From positions 62,001 to 126,000 of the forward strand of contig NZ_FOCV01000009.1 of assembly GCF_900110205.1 (NCBI RefSeq): a stretch of 64,000 nt of DNA, in the 5' to 3' direction. This DNA is from Rhizobium tibeticum (GTDB lineage: Bacteria > Pseudomonadota > Alphaproteobacteria > Rhizobiales > Rhizobiaceae). A model generated the notes under the pieces. That model saw only the letters and a program-made list of their open reading frames with translations. It was not told where the DNA came from and searched no databases. Below, in pieces: positions 17,789 to 26,302 of this stretch (positions are counted from its first letter, which is position 1; each line of letters begins with the position of its first letter). The position numbers and the translations under genes are program-made.

Positions 17789-17802
17789 CGTAAACGTTTC
17801 TG
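17789..17802. promoter_or_regulatory. Candidate LacI-type operator before the isomerase gene
   Basis: CGTAAACGTTTCTG has the LacI-family core AAACGTTT (17792-17799) and a left half matching the TGTAAAC arms of the twin operators at 23588-23622. The right half is degenerate. It lies 25-38 bases upstream of the isomerase start, so the repressor at 23715 may also control this pair. Confidence 0.4.
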
Positions 17803-18056
17803 GCAGTGTTCTAGCACGCGATTTGCAGTCTGCAAGCCGATTTCGGCGAAACTGCAAATTTGCCCCAACGGGCGTAAATCAAAGGCGGCTGACTTAATCA
17901 CGGCGTGTCTCCGGCCGCAAGATGTACGTACCGCATTTCTCCTGTCCACCACGTCGCGACTGTACCACCTGGCTGCGATCCGAGCACCTGCCGCGGCCGG
18001 CGGCGGTAGACATCGCGCCGTGCCGTGCTACTGTCTTTGGACCAGGAGGTTGGCGC

Positions 18057-19835
18057 ATGACGCGGCGTCTGGCAGCAATCTTGGATGCGGATGTTGTCGG
18101 CTTTTCCCGGCTGATGGGCCTTGACGAAACCGGCACGTTCGCGAAGCTGAAAGCGCACAACAGCGAAGTCATCGTCCCCAGCATCGGCAGGCATCACGGA
18201 CGGGTCGTCAAATTTGTCGGCGACGGCACGCTGGCCGAATTTGCAAGCGTCGTCGATGCTATCGGCTGCGCCATGGAAATTCAAACAGCATTGCTTCAGC
18301 GCAACGAGGCCATCGAGCCGGATCGACGCATGGTGTGGCGGATCGGCATCCATGTCGACGACGTGCTCGTCGAGGACGACGACATCTTCGGCGACGGCGT
18401 GAACGTCGCCGCAAGCCTGCAGGCTCTGGCGCCTCCAGGTGGGATCTGCGTCTCCCAGCAGGTCAATGACCAGATCCGGTCGAAGCTTGACTTCCGGGCA
18501 ATCGATTTCGGCAACCGCAGGCTCAAGAACATCGAGCGACCGATCCGTGTCTGGCGTTGGACGCCGGAAGATGATGAACAGCGACCACCGCCGTCCGAGT
18601 GGAAGGAAGAAGCCGCGTGGCCCGTGCGCAATCGCCCCTCGATTGCCGTGCTGCCCTTCAGCAACATGTCGAGCATCGAGGAACAGGAGCATTTCTCGGA
18701 CGGCTTCACGGACGAGCTGATCGCCACGCTGGCGCGCTGTCGCTGGCTGCTGGTCGCCGCCCGCAATTCCTCCTTCAGCTACAAGGGTCGGAAGGCCAAT
18801 GCACAACAGGTCGCCGAGGATCTTGGTGTCAAATACGTGCTCGAAGGCAGCGTGCGCCGCGCCGCCGATCGCGTTCGCATCACCGCGCAATTGCTGAGCG
18901 GCACGGATGGCACGCTGCTCTGGGCGGAACGCTACGACCGAACGCTGGCGGATATCTTCGAAGTCCAGGACCAGCTCGCCTCCGAAATCACCGGAACGAT
19001 CGAGCCGGAACTGGGCTCCATCGAGTTCGCCGCTCTTCGCGGCCGCGCCGTGCTCGACATGGACGCCTGGGAGATTTACCTGAAGGGTCTCTGGCATCTC
19101 TACCGATTCACGCTTGACGAACTGAAGACGGCGAAGGCGCTTTTCGAACAGGCGATCAGTATTGATCCGACGTTCGCGCAGGCAAAGGCCCGCTTGGCCT
19201 ACGTTCACATTCAGCTCGGCTGGTACGGCCCCCTTGACGAGCGTGGTGAGCGCATCTGCGAGGCGATCGAGCTTGCCGAACGGGCGATCGGACTGGACCA
19301 GAAGGAACCCGCCGCGCACCTCGCCTTGGGCAGAGCGCTTGCGCTTGACGGGGCGACGGAGGCGGGAATTGCGCATCTGCATAACGCCTTGCAACTGGAT
19401 CAGAGTTTCGCGCAAGCTCACTTCGCGCTCGGCCAGGTACTTTGCTACGTCGAGCGGCCCGCGGAAGGCATTGCCGAGATCAAGGAAGCGTTCCGGCTCA
19501 GTCCTCGCGATCCGCATCTTTGGACCTTCCATAACGTTCTCGCCATCGCGAACTATCAATTGGGCGACATGGCGGAAGCGGCCAAGGCAGCGCGCGCATC
19601 GCTCCGCTCACCGAATGCCACCTTCTGGCCGGCGATCGTTCTGGTTGCGACCCTCGGAAGGCAAGGTGAAACGGACGCGGCTCGAGAAGCGATTTTCAGG
19701 CTTCATCGCTTCAGGCCGGGAATGAACTGCGCCGACGCCCGGCGGGAATTCTATTTCGGCGACAATCCGGTGATGACCGAAGCCTTCATAAACCGCTTCA
19801 TCGCCGATCTCGCCAGCGCCGGCCTACCCGGCTAG
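18057..19835 (+). CDS. Class III nucleotidyl cyclase domain fused to TPR-type C-terminus
   Basis: A 592-residue protein. Residues 1-175 form a class III adenylate/guanylate cyclase domain with metal-binding Asp12 (ADVVGFSRLM) and Asp56 (GDGTLAEF). A middle domain (about 195-320, with SIAVLPFSNMS and YVLEGSVRR) is typical of rhizobial cyclase/TPR proteins, and tetratricopeptide-like helices fill the rest. Asn116 is present (GDGVNVAAS) but the transition-state arginine expected four residues later is Ser120, so activity is doubtful. AGGAGGT lies 6 bases before the ATG at 18057. It sits between two minus-strand sugar operons. Confidence 0.85.
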   Translation: MTRRLAAILDADVVGFSRLMGLDETGTFAKLKAHNSEVIVPSIGRHHGRVVKFVGDGTLAEFASVVDAIGCAMEIQTALLQRNEAIEPDRRMVWRIGIHVDDVLVEDDDIFGDGVNVAASLQALAPPGGICVSQQVNDQIRSKLDFRAIDFGNRRLKNIERPIRVWRWTPEDDEQRPPPSEWKEEAAWPVRNRPSIAVLPFSNMSSIEEQEHFSDGFTDELIATLARCRWLLVAARNSSFSYKGRKANAQQVAEDLGVKYVLEGSVRRAADRVRITAQLLSGTDGTLLWAERYDRTLADIFEVQDQLASEITGTIEPELGSIEFAALRGRAVLDMDAWEIYLKGLWHLYRFTLDELKTAKALFEQAISIDPTFAQAKARLAYVHIQLGWYGPLDERGERICEAIELAERAIGLDQKEPAAHLALGRALALDGATEAGIAHLHNALQLDQSFAQAHFALGQVLCYVERPAEGIAEIKEAFRLSPRDPHLWTFHNVLAIANYQLGDMAEAAKAARASLRSPNATFWPAIVLVATLGRQGETDAAREAIFRLHRFRPGMNCADARREFYFGDNPVMTEAFINRFIADLASAGLPG

Positions 19836-19856
19836 CAAGCGACACCATCAAAGAAA

Positions 19857-19882
19857 GGCGCCCGTCCTGTCGAACGGGCGCC
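19857..19882. terminator. Terminator hairpin between cyclase and ABC operon
   Basis: GGCGCCCGT and ACGGGCGCC form a perfect 9-bp stem with an 8-base loop. On the minus strand the stem is followed by TTTCTTT, so it terminates the ABC transporter operon whose last gene ends at 19900. It may also serve the convergent cyclase gene. Confidence 0.8.
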
Positions 19883-19899
19883 GCACTAGGCTTTTCAGA

Positions 19900-20847
19900 T
19901 CAGAACGGAGAATCCGGGAAGTAGAAGTCCTTGGCGTTGTCCTTCGTGACGAGGGTCGCGTCGAGGACGAAGGTGCCGCGAACCGGCACCTGGTCGTAGA
20001 GACCAGCGGCCGTCAGTTCCATTGCCGTGCCGACCATTGCCGGTGGATAGAGAACGTCAACCGGGATCATCTTGTCACCGTCCATGACCTTCTTGACCAT
20101 ATCCTTGGAGCCGGCGCCGGCGACGACATACTTGATGTCGGTACGCTTGGCCTGCTCGATCGCCTGCAGCACGCCGACAGCCATGTCGTCATCCTGGCAC
20201 CAGACCACGTCGATCTTCGGATACTTCGTCAGGTAGTCCTGCATGACCTTGAAGGCATCGTCGCGGTTCCAGTTGCCGTACTGGCGGTCGAGAACCTTGA
20301 CCTTGGAGCCGGCAATGCCCTTGTCGAAGCCGTCCTGGCGCTGCTGATCGATCGGGATCGGCAGACCGCGGATGACGACCACTTCGGCATCCGGCGTCTG
20401 AGAAGCGATGTACTTGCCGGCGACTTCACCGAGCGCCGGATTGTTGCCAGCAACGTAAAGGTCGCGGACGGAGTCATCGTTGGTCGATGGAGCTCTGTCG
20501 ACAAGAGCAACGTACTTGCCCTTGGCCTTGACTTCCTTGATGGCGTTGACGAGCGGATCGGGATCCGACGGCAGGATGACGAGTGCATCGATGCCCTGCG
20601 TGTCAAGATCTTGTACGGCGTTGGCCTGGCTGGCAGCGTCCGGCGAGGTCTTGACGATGACATTCAGGCCCGGATGCTCTTCCATCAGTTTCTTGGCGAT
20701 GCGTTCGGCATGGAACACGACGCCTGAGGTCCAGCCATGGTCGGCGGCCGGAATGGACACACCGATGGTGAACTTCTTGTCCTGTGCGTATGCGGTACCC
20801 GCCAGCGTGACGGCCGCAACCGCAAGACCCAACATGAGTTTGCGCAT
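19900..20847 (-). CDS. Sugar ABC transporter, periplasmic binding protein
   Basis: A 315-residue ribose/galactose-type periplasmic binding protein. The signal peptide covers about residues 1-22 (ending TAYAQ). The mature protein starts with KFTIGVSIPAADHGWTSGV, and the family signatures LVILPSDPDPL, ALVDRAP and VVWCQDDDMAVG line the sugar cleft. GGGAGG is 7 bases before the ATG at 20847. It is the last gene of an ATPase-permease-binding protein operon, 87 bases after the permease, and is followed by a strong terminator. The sugar is unknown; pentoses, hexoses and polyols are all transported by relatives. Confidence 0.9.
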   Translation of the reverse strand: MRKLMLGLAVAAVTLAGTAYAQDKKFTIGVSIPAADHGWTSGVVFHAERIAKKLMEEHPGLNVIVKTSPDAASQANAVQDLDTQGIDALVILPSDPDPLVNAIKEVKAKGKYVALVDRAPSTNDDSVRDLYVAGNNPALGEVAGKYIASQTPDAEVVVIRGLPIPIDQQRQDGFDKGIAGSKVKVLDRQYGNWNRDDAFKVMQDYLTKYPKIDVVWCQDDDMAVGVLQAIEQAKRTDIKYVVAGAGSKDMVKKVMDGDKMIPVDVLYPPAMVGTAMELTAAGLYDQVPVRGTFVLDATLVTKDNAKDFYFPDSPF

Positions 20848-20934
20848 TCTATTTCCTCCCAATAAACGTCAGGGACTTTTCCTACCCGTCAACCGGACGC
20901 CCTGTGATCCCGGCCAATTCCTGGAGCCTATCCG

Positions 20935-21939
20935 CTATGATTTGCGGACCAGCGAGCGCTGTACCAGCATGGCGATGATGATGATCGCACCCTGGATTGC
21001 ACCGATGAGATATTCGCTGATGAAGTTCGACAGCAGCATGATGTTGCCGACGAGTTCGAGAATGAAGGCGCCGCAGATCGTACCCCAGACACGGCCGGCA
21101 CCACCCTTGAGCGCCGTGCCGCCGACGACGACAGCAGTGATGGCCTGTAGCTCCCACAGAATACCTGTCGTTGCCGAGGTTGAGCCGAGGCGCGGCACGT
21201 AGAGCAGCACGGCGATCGCCACGCAGAGCCCCTGGATGACGAAGGCGATAGTGCGCACGCGATTGACTGCAATGCCGGAATAGCGCGCGACATCGCTGTT
21301 CGAGCCGACGGCGACGACATGGCGACCGTAACGCGTGCGGTAAAGGATGAAGGCTGCAACGGCCGTCACGGCCAGGATCACGACAATCGGCACCGGCACT
21401 CCGAGAATGCTGCCGAAATAGGCCGGACGGTAGAGCGTCTGAATATCGGGCGAGCGTAGCGTAATCGCCCCGCCCTGCGACAACCAAGTCGTCAGGCCGC
21501 GATAAATACCCATGGTGCCGAGCGTGGCGATAAATGGCTCGATCCTGCCGACGGTGGTAATCAGACCATTGGCAAGCCCGCAGAGCGCGCCGGCAACAAG
21601 CGTAAACAGGACGGCGGCGACCAGCATCAACGTCGGATCGGCAATCACGCCGGAATTCATCAACAGGATCATCAGGCTGGCGACGAAAGCCACCATAGAA
21701 CCAACAGAAAGATCGAGGTCCCCCGCCGAGATGACGAAGGTGGCGCCGACAGCAATGATGGCGATGAAGGCACAGCGCGTCGCGACATTTGCAAGGTTCG
21801 TGATGCCGATGAAGTTCGGGTTGACCATCGCCCCCACGATCAAGAGCAATATCAGGGCTGCAAAGGGCGCAACCGCCCGCAGATCGATATCACGCCAGGG
21901 GCGACGCCTGATTTCCCTGGTCTCCTCGTTCACACTCAT
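20935..21939 (-). CDS. Sugar ABC transporter, permease (RbsC-like)
   Basis: A 334-residue inner-membrane permease of the ribose-type (BPD_transp_2) family, with about nine hydrophobic segments. Conserved features include the N-terminal NPNFIGITNLANV, the GDLDLSVGSMVAFVA motif and the late GGTALKGGAGRVWGT coupling region that contacts the ATPase. The ATG at 21939 is preferred; an in-frame TTG at 21963 would add eight residues. It lies 81 bases downstream of the ATPase gene. Single permease genes of this family usually work as homodimers. Confidence 0.9.
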   Translation of the reverse strand: MSVNEETREIRRRPWRDIDLRAVAPFAALILLLIVGAMVNPNFIGITNLANVATRCAFIAIIAVGATFVISAGDLDLSVGSMVAFVASLMILLMNSGVIADPTLMLVAAVLFTLVAGALCGLANGLITTVGRIEPFIATLGTMGIYRGLTTWLSQGGAITLRSPDIQTLYRPAYFGSILGVPVPIVVILAVTAVAAFILYRTRYGRHVVAVGSNSDVARYSGIAVNRVRTIAFVIQGLCVAIAVLLYVPRLGSTSATTGILWELQAITAVVVGGTALKGGAGRVWGTICGAFILELVGNIMLLSNFISEYLIGAIQGAIIIIAMLVQRSLVRKS

Positions 21940-22020
21940 CTCCAAACCGACCTCCCGCCCCAAATTAGATGGGCATCATACCTGCGCGGCCCGCTGAGCG
22001 CAGCCGCCTCTCCGCCAGCA

Positions 22021-23544
22021 TCAGGCGGCTTTCTTCTTCAATCCGGCTGCATAGCGCATGATCTCCTGCTCGGAGATCTCTTCGCCCTCGAGCACGCCGA
22101 CAATGCGCCCCTCTCGCATCACGGCGACCCGGGTGCAGAGGCCGATCACCTCAGGCATCTCCGAAGAGACGACGATGATCGATCGACCGTCGCGCGCCAG
22201 CGCCGAGATAAAATGATAGATCTGCTGCTTGGTGCCGACATCGATGCCGCGTGTCGGCTCGTCGATGATGATGATCTCAGGCTCGGTCTCCATGACCTTG
22301 GCAAGCAGCAGCTTCTGCTGATTGCCACCCGACATGCGACCGGCGACGATATTGGTGTCGCGCACGCGGATATCGAAACGTCGCCGCGCCGTGGCAAGCG
22401 CCTTTGCCTCACTGCTCGGGCTGAGATAGCCGTGCCGCGAATGCTGGCCGAGTGACTGAAGCGTCAGATTGGTCATCATGCCGGAACGCAGGAGAAGACC
22501 CTTCGACTTGCGATCCTTTGTCATGTAGGCAAGCCCGGCGCGGTTGGCGGCATGCACATCGCCCGAAAGCACGGTCTCGCCGCGAATGACGACCTCGCCG
22601 GATGCGCGGGCGCGCAACCCGGCGATCGCCTCCATCAGCTCCGTGCGACCGGACCCGATCATGCCGGAAAATCCGATGATCTCACCCTTGCGGACCTCGA
22701 AGCTCGCATCCTGTACATATGCCGTCGAAACCCCTTGGACCCGGAGGACGATTTCCTCGTCGACGTTGGGCTCGACCTTGGTCGGATAGAGGCTTGAAAG
22801 CTCGCGCCCGACCATCAGCTGGGCGATGGATTCGCCGTCGAGCATTGCGGTCGGCGCCGTCTTGACCCACTGCCCATCGCGCAACACGGTCACCCGGTCG
22901 GTGATCTCCATCACCTCGTCGAGCTTATGCGATACGAAGATGAAGCTCGTCCCCTTGTCGCGCAGCTTGCGCACCTGCCGGAACAGGAAGTTCGTCTCTT
23001 CGCGCGACAGCACGGCCGTCGGCTCGTCCATGATGACGACCCGGGCATCGCGACTGATTGCCTTGGCGATTTCAACCATCTGCTTGTCAGCGATCGACAA
23101 TGTGCCGATTATGGCATTCTCGTCGACATGCGAACCAAGAAGATCGAGCGCCTTGCGGGTCTCGGCGCGCATGTGTTTGCGGTCAAGGATGCCGAAACGC
23201 GTGACTTCGCGACCGAGATAGAGACTCTCGGTGACGGTCAGATGTTCGGCGAGATTGAATTCCTGGTGGATGAGAACGATGCCGAGCGCTTCCGCCGCAC
23301 CGTTGGCCGGCAGCACGACGGGCTCACCGTCGAGCAATATCTCCCCCGAACTCGGCTGCTCGAAGCCGGACATGACCTTGACCAAAGTCGATTTACCGGC
23401 GCCGTTTTCGCCCATGAGAGCATGGATTTCGCCGGCGCGCAGATCGAAGTTGACACTAAAGAGAACTTGCACGCCGCTGAACGACTTGCAGATGCGCCGC
23501 GCGGACAACACCACAGGCGCGGCGTCGACAGAATCCACACTCAT
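22021..23544 (-). CDS. Sugar ABC transporter, tandem ATPase (RbsA-like)
   Basis: A 507-residue protein with two fused ABC domains, as in RbsA/MglA. The first domain has Walker A GENGAGKST and Walker B VVIMDEPTAVL. The second has the degenerate Walker A GMIGSGRTE usual in this family, signature MSGGNQQKLLLAK and Walker B IIIIDEPTRGIDVG. It powers uptake through the downstream permease. It is the first gene of the transporter operon. Twin LacI-type operators lie 44-78 bases upstream, so the promoter is directly under repressor control. Confidence 0.9.
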   Translation of the reverse strand: MSVDSVDAAPVVLSARRICKSFSGVQVLFSVNFDLRAGEIHALMGENGAGKSTLVKVMSGFEQPSSGEILLDGEPVVLPANGAAEALGIVLIHQEFNLAEHLTVTESLYLGREVTRFGILDRKHMRAETRKALDLLGSHVDENAIIGTLSIADKQMVEIAKAISRDARVVIMDEPTAVLSREETNFLFRQVRKLRDKGTSFIFVSHKLDEVMEITDRVTVLRDGQWVKTAPTAMLDGESIAQLMVGRELSSLYPTKVEPNVDEEIVLRVQGVSTAYVQDASFEVRKGEIIGFSGMIGSGRTELMEAIAGLRARASGEVVIRGETVLSGDVHAANRAGLAYMTKDRKSKGLLLRSGMMTNLTLQSLGQHSRHGYLSPSSEAKALATARRRFDIRVRDTNIVAGRMSGGNQQKLLLAKVMETEPEIIIIDEPTRGIDVGTKQQIYHFISALARDGRSIIVVSSEMPEVIGLCTRVAVMREGRIVGVLEGEEISEQEIMRYAAGLKKKAA

Positions 23545-23587
23545 TGACTGGCTTCCTCCCTGCGGCTCCCATCCGCTGGACGCCATA

Positions 23588-23622
23588 TGTAAACCTTTAC
23601 ACGACGCATGTAAAGGTTTACA
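23588..23622. promoter_or_regulatory. Twin LacI-family operators in the divergent promoter
   Basis: Two 14-bp dyads, TGTAAACCTTTACA (23588-23601) and TGTAAAGGTTTACA (23609-23622), are exact reverse complements, each palindromic except for the two central bases. Their centres are 21 bp apart, two helical turns. They lie between the ATPase gene (minus) and the lacI gene (plus), so one repressor probably controls both directions. Confidence 0.75.
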
Positions 23623-23714
23623 TCATCGTTACACACAGATCTGCCGGCTCCGGCGTTTGACCTCTCGACAAGTCTGTGTAGTGTCGCGGCGAAGGCATCC
23701 CAAGGCAGGACGCA

Positions 23715-24746
23715 GTGTCGAATTCCACGCCCGCAACCATAGAAGACGTCGCTCGGATCGCCGAGGTTTCGATCGCGACGGTGTCGCGGGCGATCCACAT
23801 GCCGGAGAAGGTCGCCAACTCGACGCGGCTGAAGGTCAACCAGGCGATCGCCATCACCGGTTACACCACCAACGCCATGGCGCGGAGCCTGCGGCTCGGC
23901 CGGTCGAACATGATTCTCGTGGTGGCCCCCGACATCGGCGACCCGAATTTTTCCAACATTCTCGTCGGCCTCGAGAACGAAGCGCGCGCCCATGGTTACG
24001 GTGTTCTGATCGGCCATACGCAAAATGATGCGCAGCGCGGCCTTGAATATCTGAAGTTCCTGAATTCCAACCAGGCCGCCGGTCTGATTCTCTTTACCGG
24101 CATTCTGCCTTTCGGTCATCAGACCATGACCGCCCGCCTGCCGCCAAGCGTTGGCGTCTTCGAGCCGGTCTTCAACGGCGGCATCCCCTATGTCGGCGTC
24201 GACGATGTGGAGGGGGCCAGAAAGGCAGTCGACCTGCTGCTTGCCGAGGGACATCGCAAGATCGCCTTCATCGGCGATTCGCGCACCCGTCTCGCCTACG
24301 CCAGACGTCGCGAGGGTTATGACGCAGGGCTCGATGCGGCAGGCGTTGCGCCCGACAAGCGCATCGTGCTCGAAGGCGACGGAACGCTTGAAAGCGGCCG
24401 CCACGCCGTCGAGCAATTGTTCATGCGCGACACGCTGCCGACGGCCTTCATGTGTGTGAACGACCAGACAGCGATCGGCGTGATGATCGGTCTCGGCGCC
24501 CGCGGCTACGACATTCCGAAGGACTTCTCCGTGACCGGCTTCGACGACGTGCCACAGGCTGTTTTCATGTCGCCGCCGCTCACCACCATCCGCCAGCCGC
24601 GAACAGCGATCGGCAAGCAGGCCATGGCGCTCCTCTTGGAATTCCTGTCCGACGGCCAGCCGGCGGAGACCGAAATCCTGCTGCGCCCGGACCTTGTGGT
24701 GCGCAATTCAGTGGGCGCACCGTCGCGGCGATGGACGAAGCGCTGA
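23715..24746 (+). CDS. LacI-family transcriptional repressor of the sugar transporter
   Basis: A 343-residue LacI/GalR regulator. The N-terminal HTH and hinge (TIEDVARIAEVSIATVSRAI to NAMARSLRLGRSN, residues 7-65) bind DNA. The rest is a periplasmic-binding-protein-like sugar sensor ending in the typical GFDDVPQAVFMSPPLTTI segment. The start is GTG at 23715 with AAGGCAGGA just upstream. It is divergent from the ABC transporter operon, and twin operators sit in the shared region. The effector is probably the transported sugar or a metabolite of it. Confidence 0.9.
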   Translation: MSNSTPATIEDVARIAEVSIATVSRAIHMPEKVANSTRLKVNQAIAITGYTTNAMARSLRLGRSNMILVVAPDIGDPNFSNILVGLENEARAHGYGVLIGHTQNDAQRGLEYLKFLNSNQAAGLILFTGILPFGHQTMTARLPPSVGVFEPVFNGGIPYVGVDDVEGARKAVDLLLAEGHRKIAFIGDSRTRLAYARRREGYDAGLDAAGVAPDKRIVLEGDGTLESGRHAVEQLFMRDTLPTAFMCVNDQTAIGVMIGLGARGYDIPKDFSVTGFDDVPQAVFMSPPLTTIRQPRTAIGKQAMALLLEFLSDGQPAETEILLRPDLVVRNSVGAPSRRWTKR

Positions 24747-24847
24747 GGCCGCTAACAGATGTTTTAGCCACCCGACACCGACATGGACGTCCCGCCACGC
24801 TTGGGGGCGGCGGGAGCGGTTGGCCTTCGTGCCGCAACTGCTATTGG

Positions 24848-25318
24848 CTACTGCGACTTTTGAGGATCGTCCGCCGGGTTGACGTACTTAATGCTCCACG
24901 GGCCGTTGGTGTTGATTTGGACGACAGTCTCATCGTCGAAATAGACGAAATGCGCCGTGCCCGGCGGCAAGGCAAAGAAACTGCCCGCGGGCAGTGCCTT
25001 CGTGGCGCTCCGATCGGCGGTTTTGCCCATGCCAATTTTGGCAGCCCCGGATATGACGGTGACCACTTCATAGCCAGGATGCGTGTGCGGTGGGATCGTA
25101 TAGCCCGGCGGCAATTTGAGCCGAAGGGCAAACAAGCCCTTCTTGGTGGGATTGCCGAACAAGACCGCCGCTTGGGCTCCGGCAGGAAGCGTTTTGGGAG
25201 CCTCGATCCACTTGACATCGCCGGGAGCGAATATTGCGTGCGCATCCTCGGCCAAGGCAAAGGCTGTGGTCCCGCAGAATCCAATCCAACCGACTGCGAA
25301 TATCGATGCGATTTTCAT
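24848..25318 (-). CDS. Secreted cupin-domain protein
   Basis: A 156-residue exported cupin. Residues 1-23 form a signal peptide (ending AFALAED). The single cupin barrel carries motif 1 as PPHTHPGYEVVTVISG, supplying two His and one Glu for metal binding, and motif 2 around LPPGTAHFVYF. GGGAGG precedes the ATG at 25318; an upstream in-frame start at 25402 has no such site and would destroy the signal peptide. Stand-alone periplasmic cupins of this size have varied roles. No neighbour points to a pathway. Confidence 0.8.
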   Translation of the reverse strand: MKIASIFAVGWIGFCGTTAFALAEDAHAIFAPGDVKWIEAPKTLPAGAQAAVLFGNPTKKGLFALRLKLPPGYTIPPHTHPGYEVVTVISGAAKIGMGKTADRSATKALPAGSFFALPPGTAHFVYFDDETVVQINTNGPWSIKYVNPADDPQKSQ

Positions 25319-25446
25319 GATATCCTCCCTCTCGCCGGGCCTTTCACCTCGGCTGCACGCTGGGGCAGGCTCGCGAATGCGAAGAATACGTCCGCGGACC
25401 ATCTCTAAGCAAGCGCTCCTCGGTCATCCGATCGAATGTCGGCAAG

Positions 25447-25665
25447 TCATTTCACCCGCTTGAAAATCCATTTCACGACGTATTCGCCGCTTCGCTTCAT
25501 CTTCGTTTTCGTCTTGACCTGGACCGGCCCGCCAAGAGCAGCCTCGGCTGCATCAAACGCGTGCCGGGCCTCGGCCATTGCTTTGTGATAGGCGCTGTTG
25601 TCGCGCTTGGGGCTGTCGGCGACTGACTGCACGAGGGCAGTCCAATCACGTTCGCTGTCGCCCAT
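25447..25665 (-). CDS. Small hypothetical protein
   Basis: A 72-residue hydrophilic protein. An acidic, helical first half (MGDSERDWTALVQSVADS) is followed by a strongly basic C-terminus (KTKTKMKRSGEYVVKWIFKRVK). GGAGG lies 7 bases before the ATG, supporting a real gene despite its size. No family was recognised and no operon partner is evident. The basic tail could bind nucleic acid or membrane, but that is a guess. Confidence 0.6.
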   Translation of the reverse strand: MGDSERDWTALVQSVADSPKRDNSAYHKAMAEARHAFDAAEAALGGPVQVKTKTKMKRSGEYVVKWIFKRVK

Positions 25666-25828
25666 GTATCGGCCTCCTGTTTGCAGGAAACCGGTCTACG
25701 CTCGTCAGCGCGTGCTGCGCAAGCCATGATGATCGGCCGATTTCTGTAACGACCACTGCGGGTGCTCGCAAACGAGGTAGGCGCCCCAGTCAGACTCACC
25801 CATCGCGGTCGGCGTAAGCGGTCAACCA

Positions 25829-26041
25829 TTATCGGCTGTCTTTAAACGCCAATCGCTCTCCCGCTTCCGGCCGCTCGAGGATCAGCCGCTCGATCCCCTC
25901 GACTGGGGCCAGGAACGCGATGAACGCGGCGATGCCCGCAGCCGTGTTGGCAAAGGTCAGCGACTGCTGCTCGGGAAGAATGCAGATGTCGAAGGACGAT
26001 TTTGATATGTCGATGCCGACAAAACGGCCAGTATAGGACAT
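25829..26041 (-). pseudogene. IS110-family transposase, N-terminal fragment
   Basis: A 70-codon frame begins with FVGIDISKSSFDICILPE, the first catalytic segment of the IS110 DEDD transposase, and continues through FANTAAGIAAFIAFL and ERLILE. A complete transposase would need over 300 residues. The family sequence stops after RLILE and is replaced by unrelated codons, so this is a truncated relic. No terminal repeats or other part of the element was seen nearby. Confidence 0.8.
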
Positions 26042-26209
26042 GAGGCGCTAGTCTCCCTTATACGCGAGCGCGAAGCTCTCTCAACGGTTCGACGAAGCCT
26101 CGAAATGCGGCAAAGGCTTCTGCTTTTTTCCGAACGAAAGTTCAGGCGGGGCAAGAATCAACCGCTTTGCGCATCGCCATTGAGGTGTTGCAACCACCCA
26201 ATGACAAAC

Positions 26210-26277
26210 GAGGCCGGAACATCATATCCGATGTCCGGCCTCTCAATGTATAAGCCGGGAAGCTTTCGCTCCCCGGC
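26210..26277. terminator. Two hairpins after xylA
   Basis: A 13-bp stem with one bulge (GAGGCCGGA plus CATC against GATG plus TCCGGCCTC, 26210-26242) and a 10-bp stem with one mismatch (GCCGGGAAGC, TTTC loop, GCTCCCCGGC, 26254-26277) lie 26-93 bases beyond the xylA stop. They probably end or protect the xyl transcript. T-runs are weak. Confidence 0.6.
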
Positions 26278-26302
26278 CCTCTCCTCCACAATCAACCGCC
26301 GA

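Noticed and set aside
17898..19559. 553-codon minus-strand frame opposite the cyclase gene
   Set aside because: High-GC mirror frame; the plus strand carries recognisable cyclase and TPR sequence with an AGGAGGT site.
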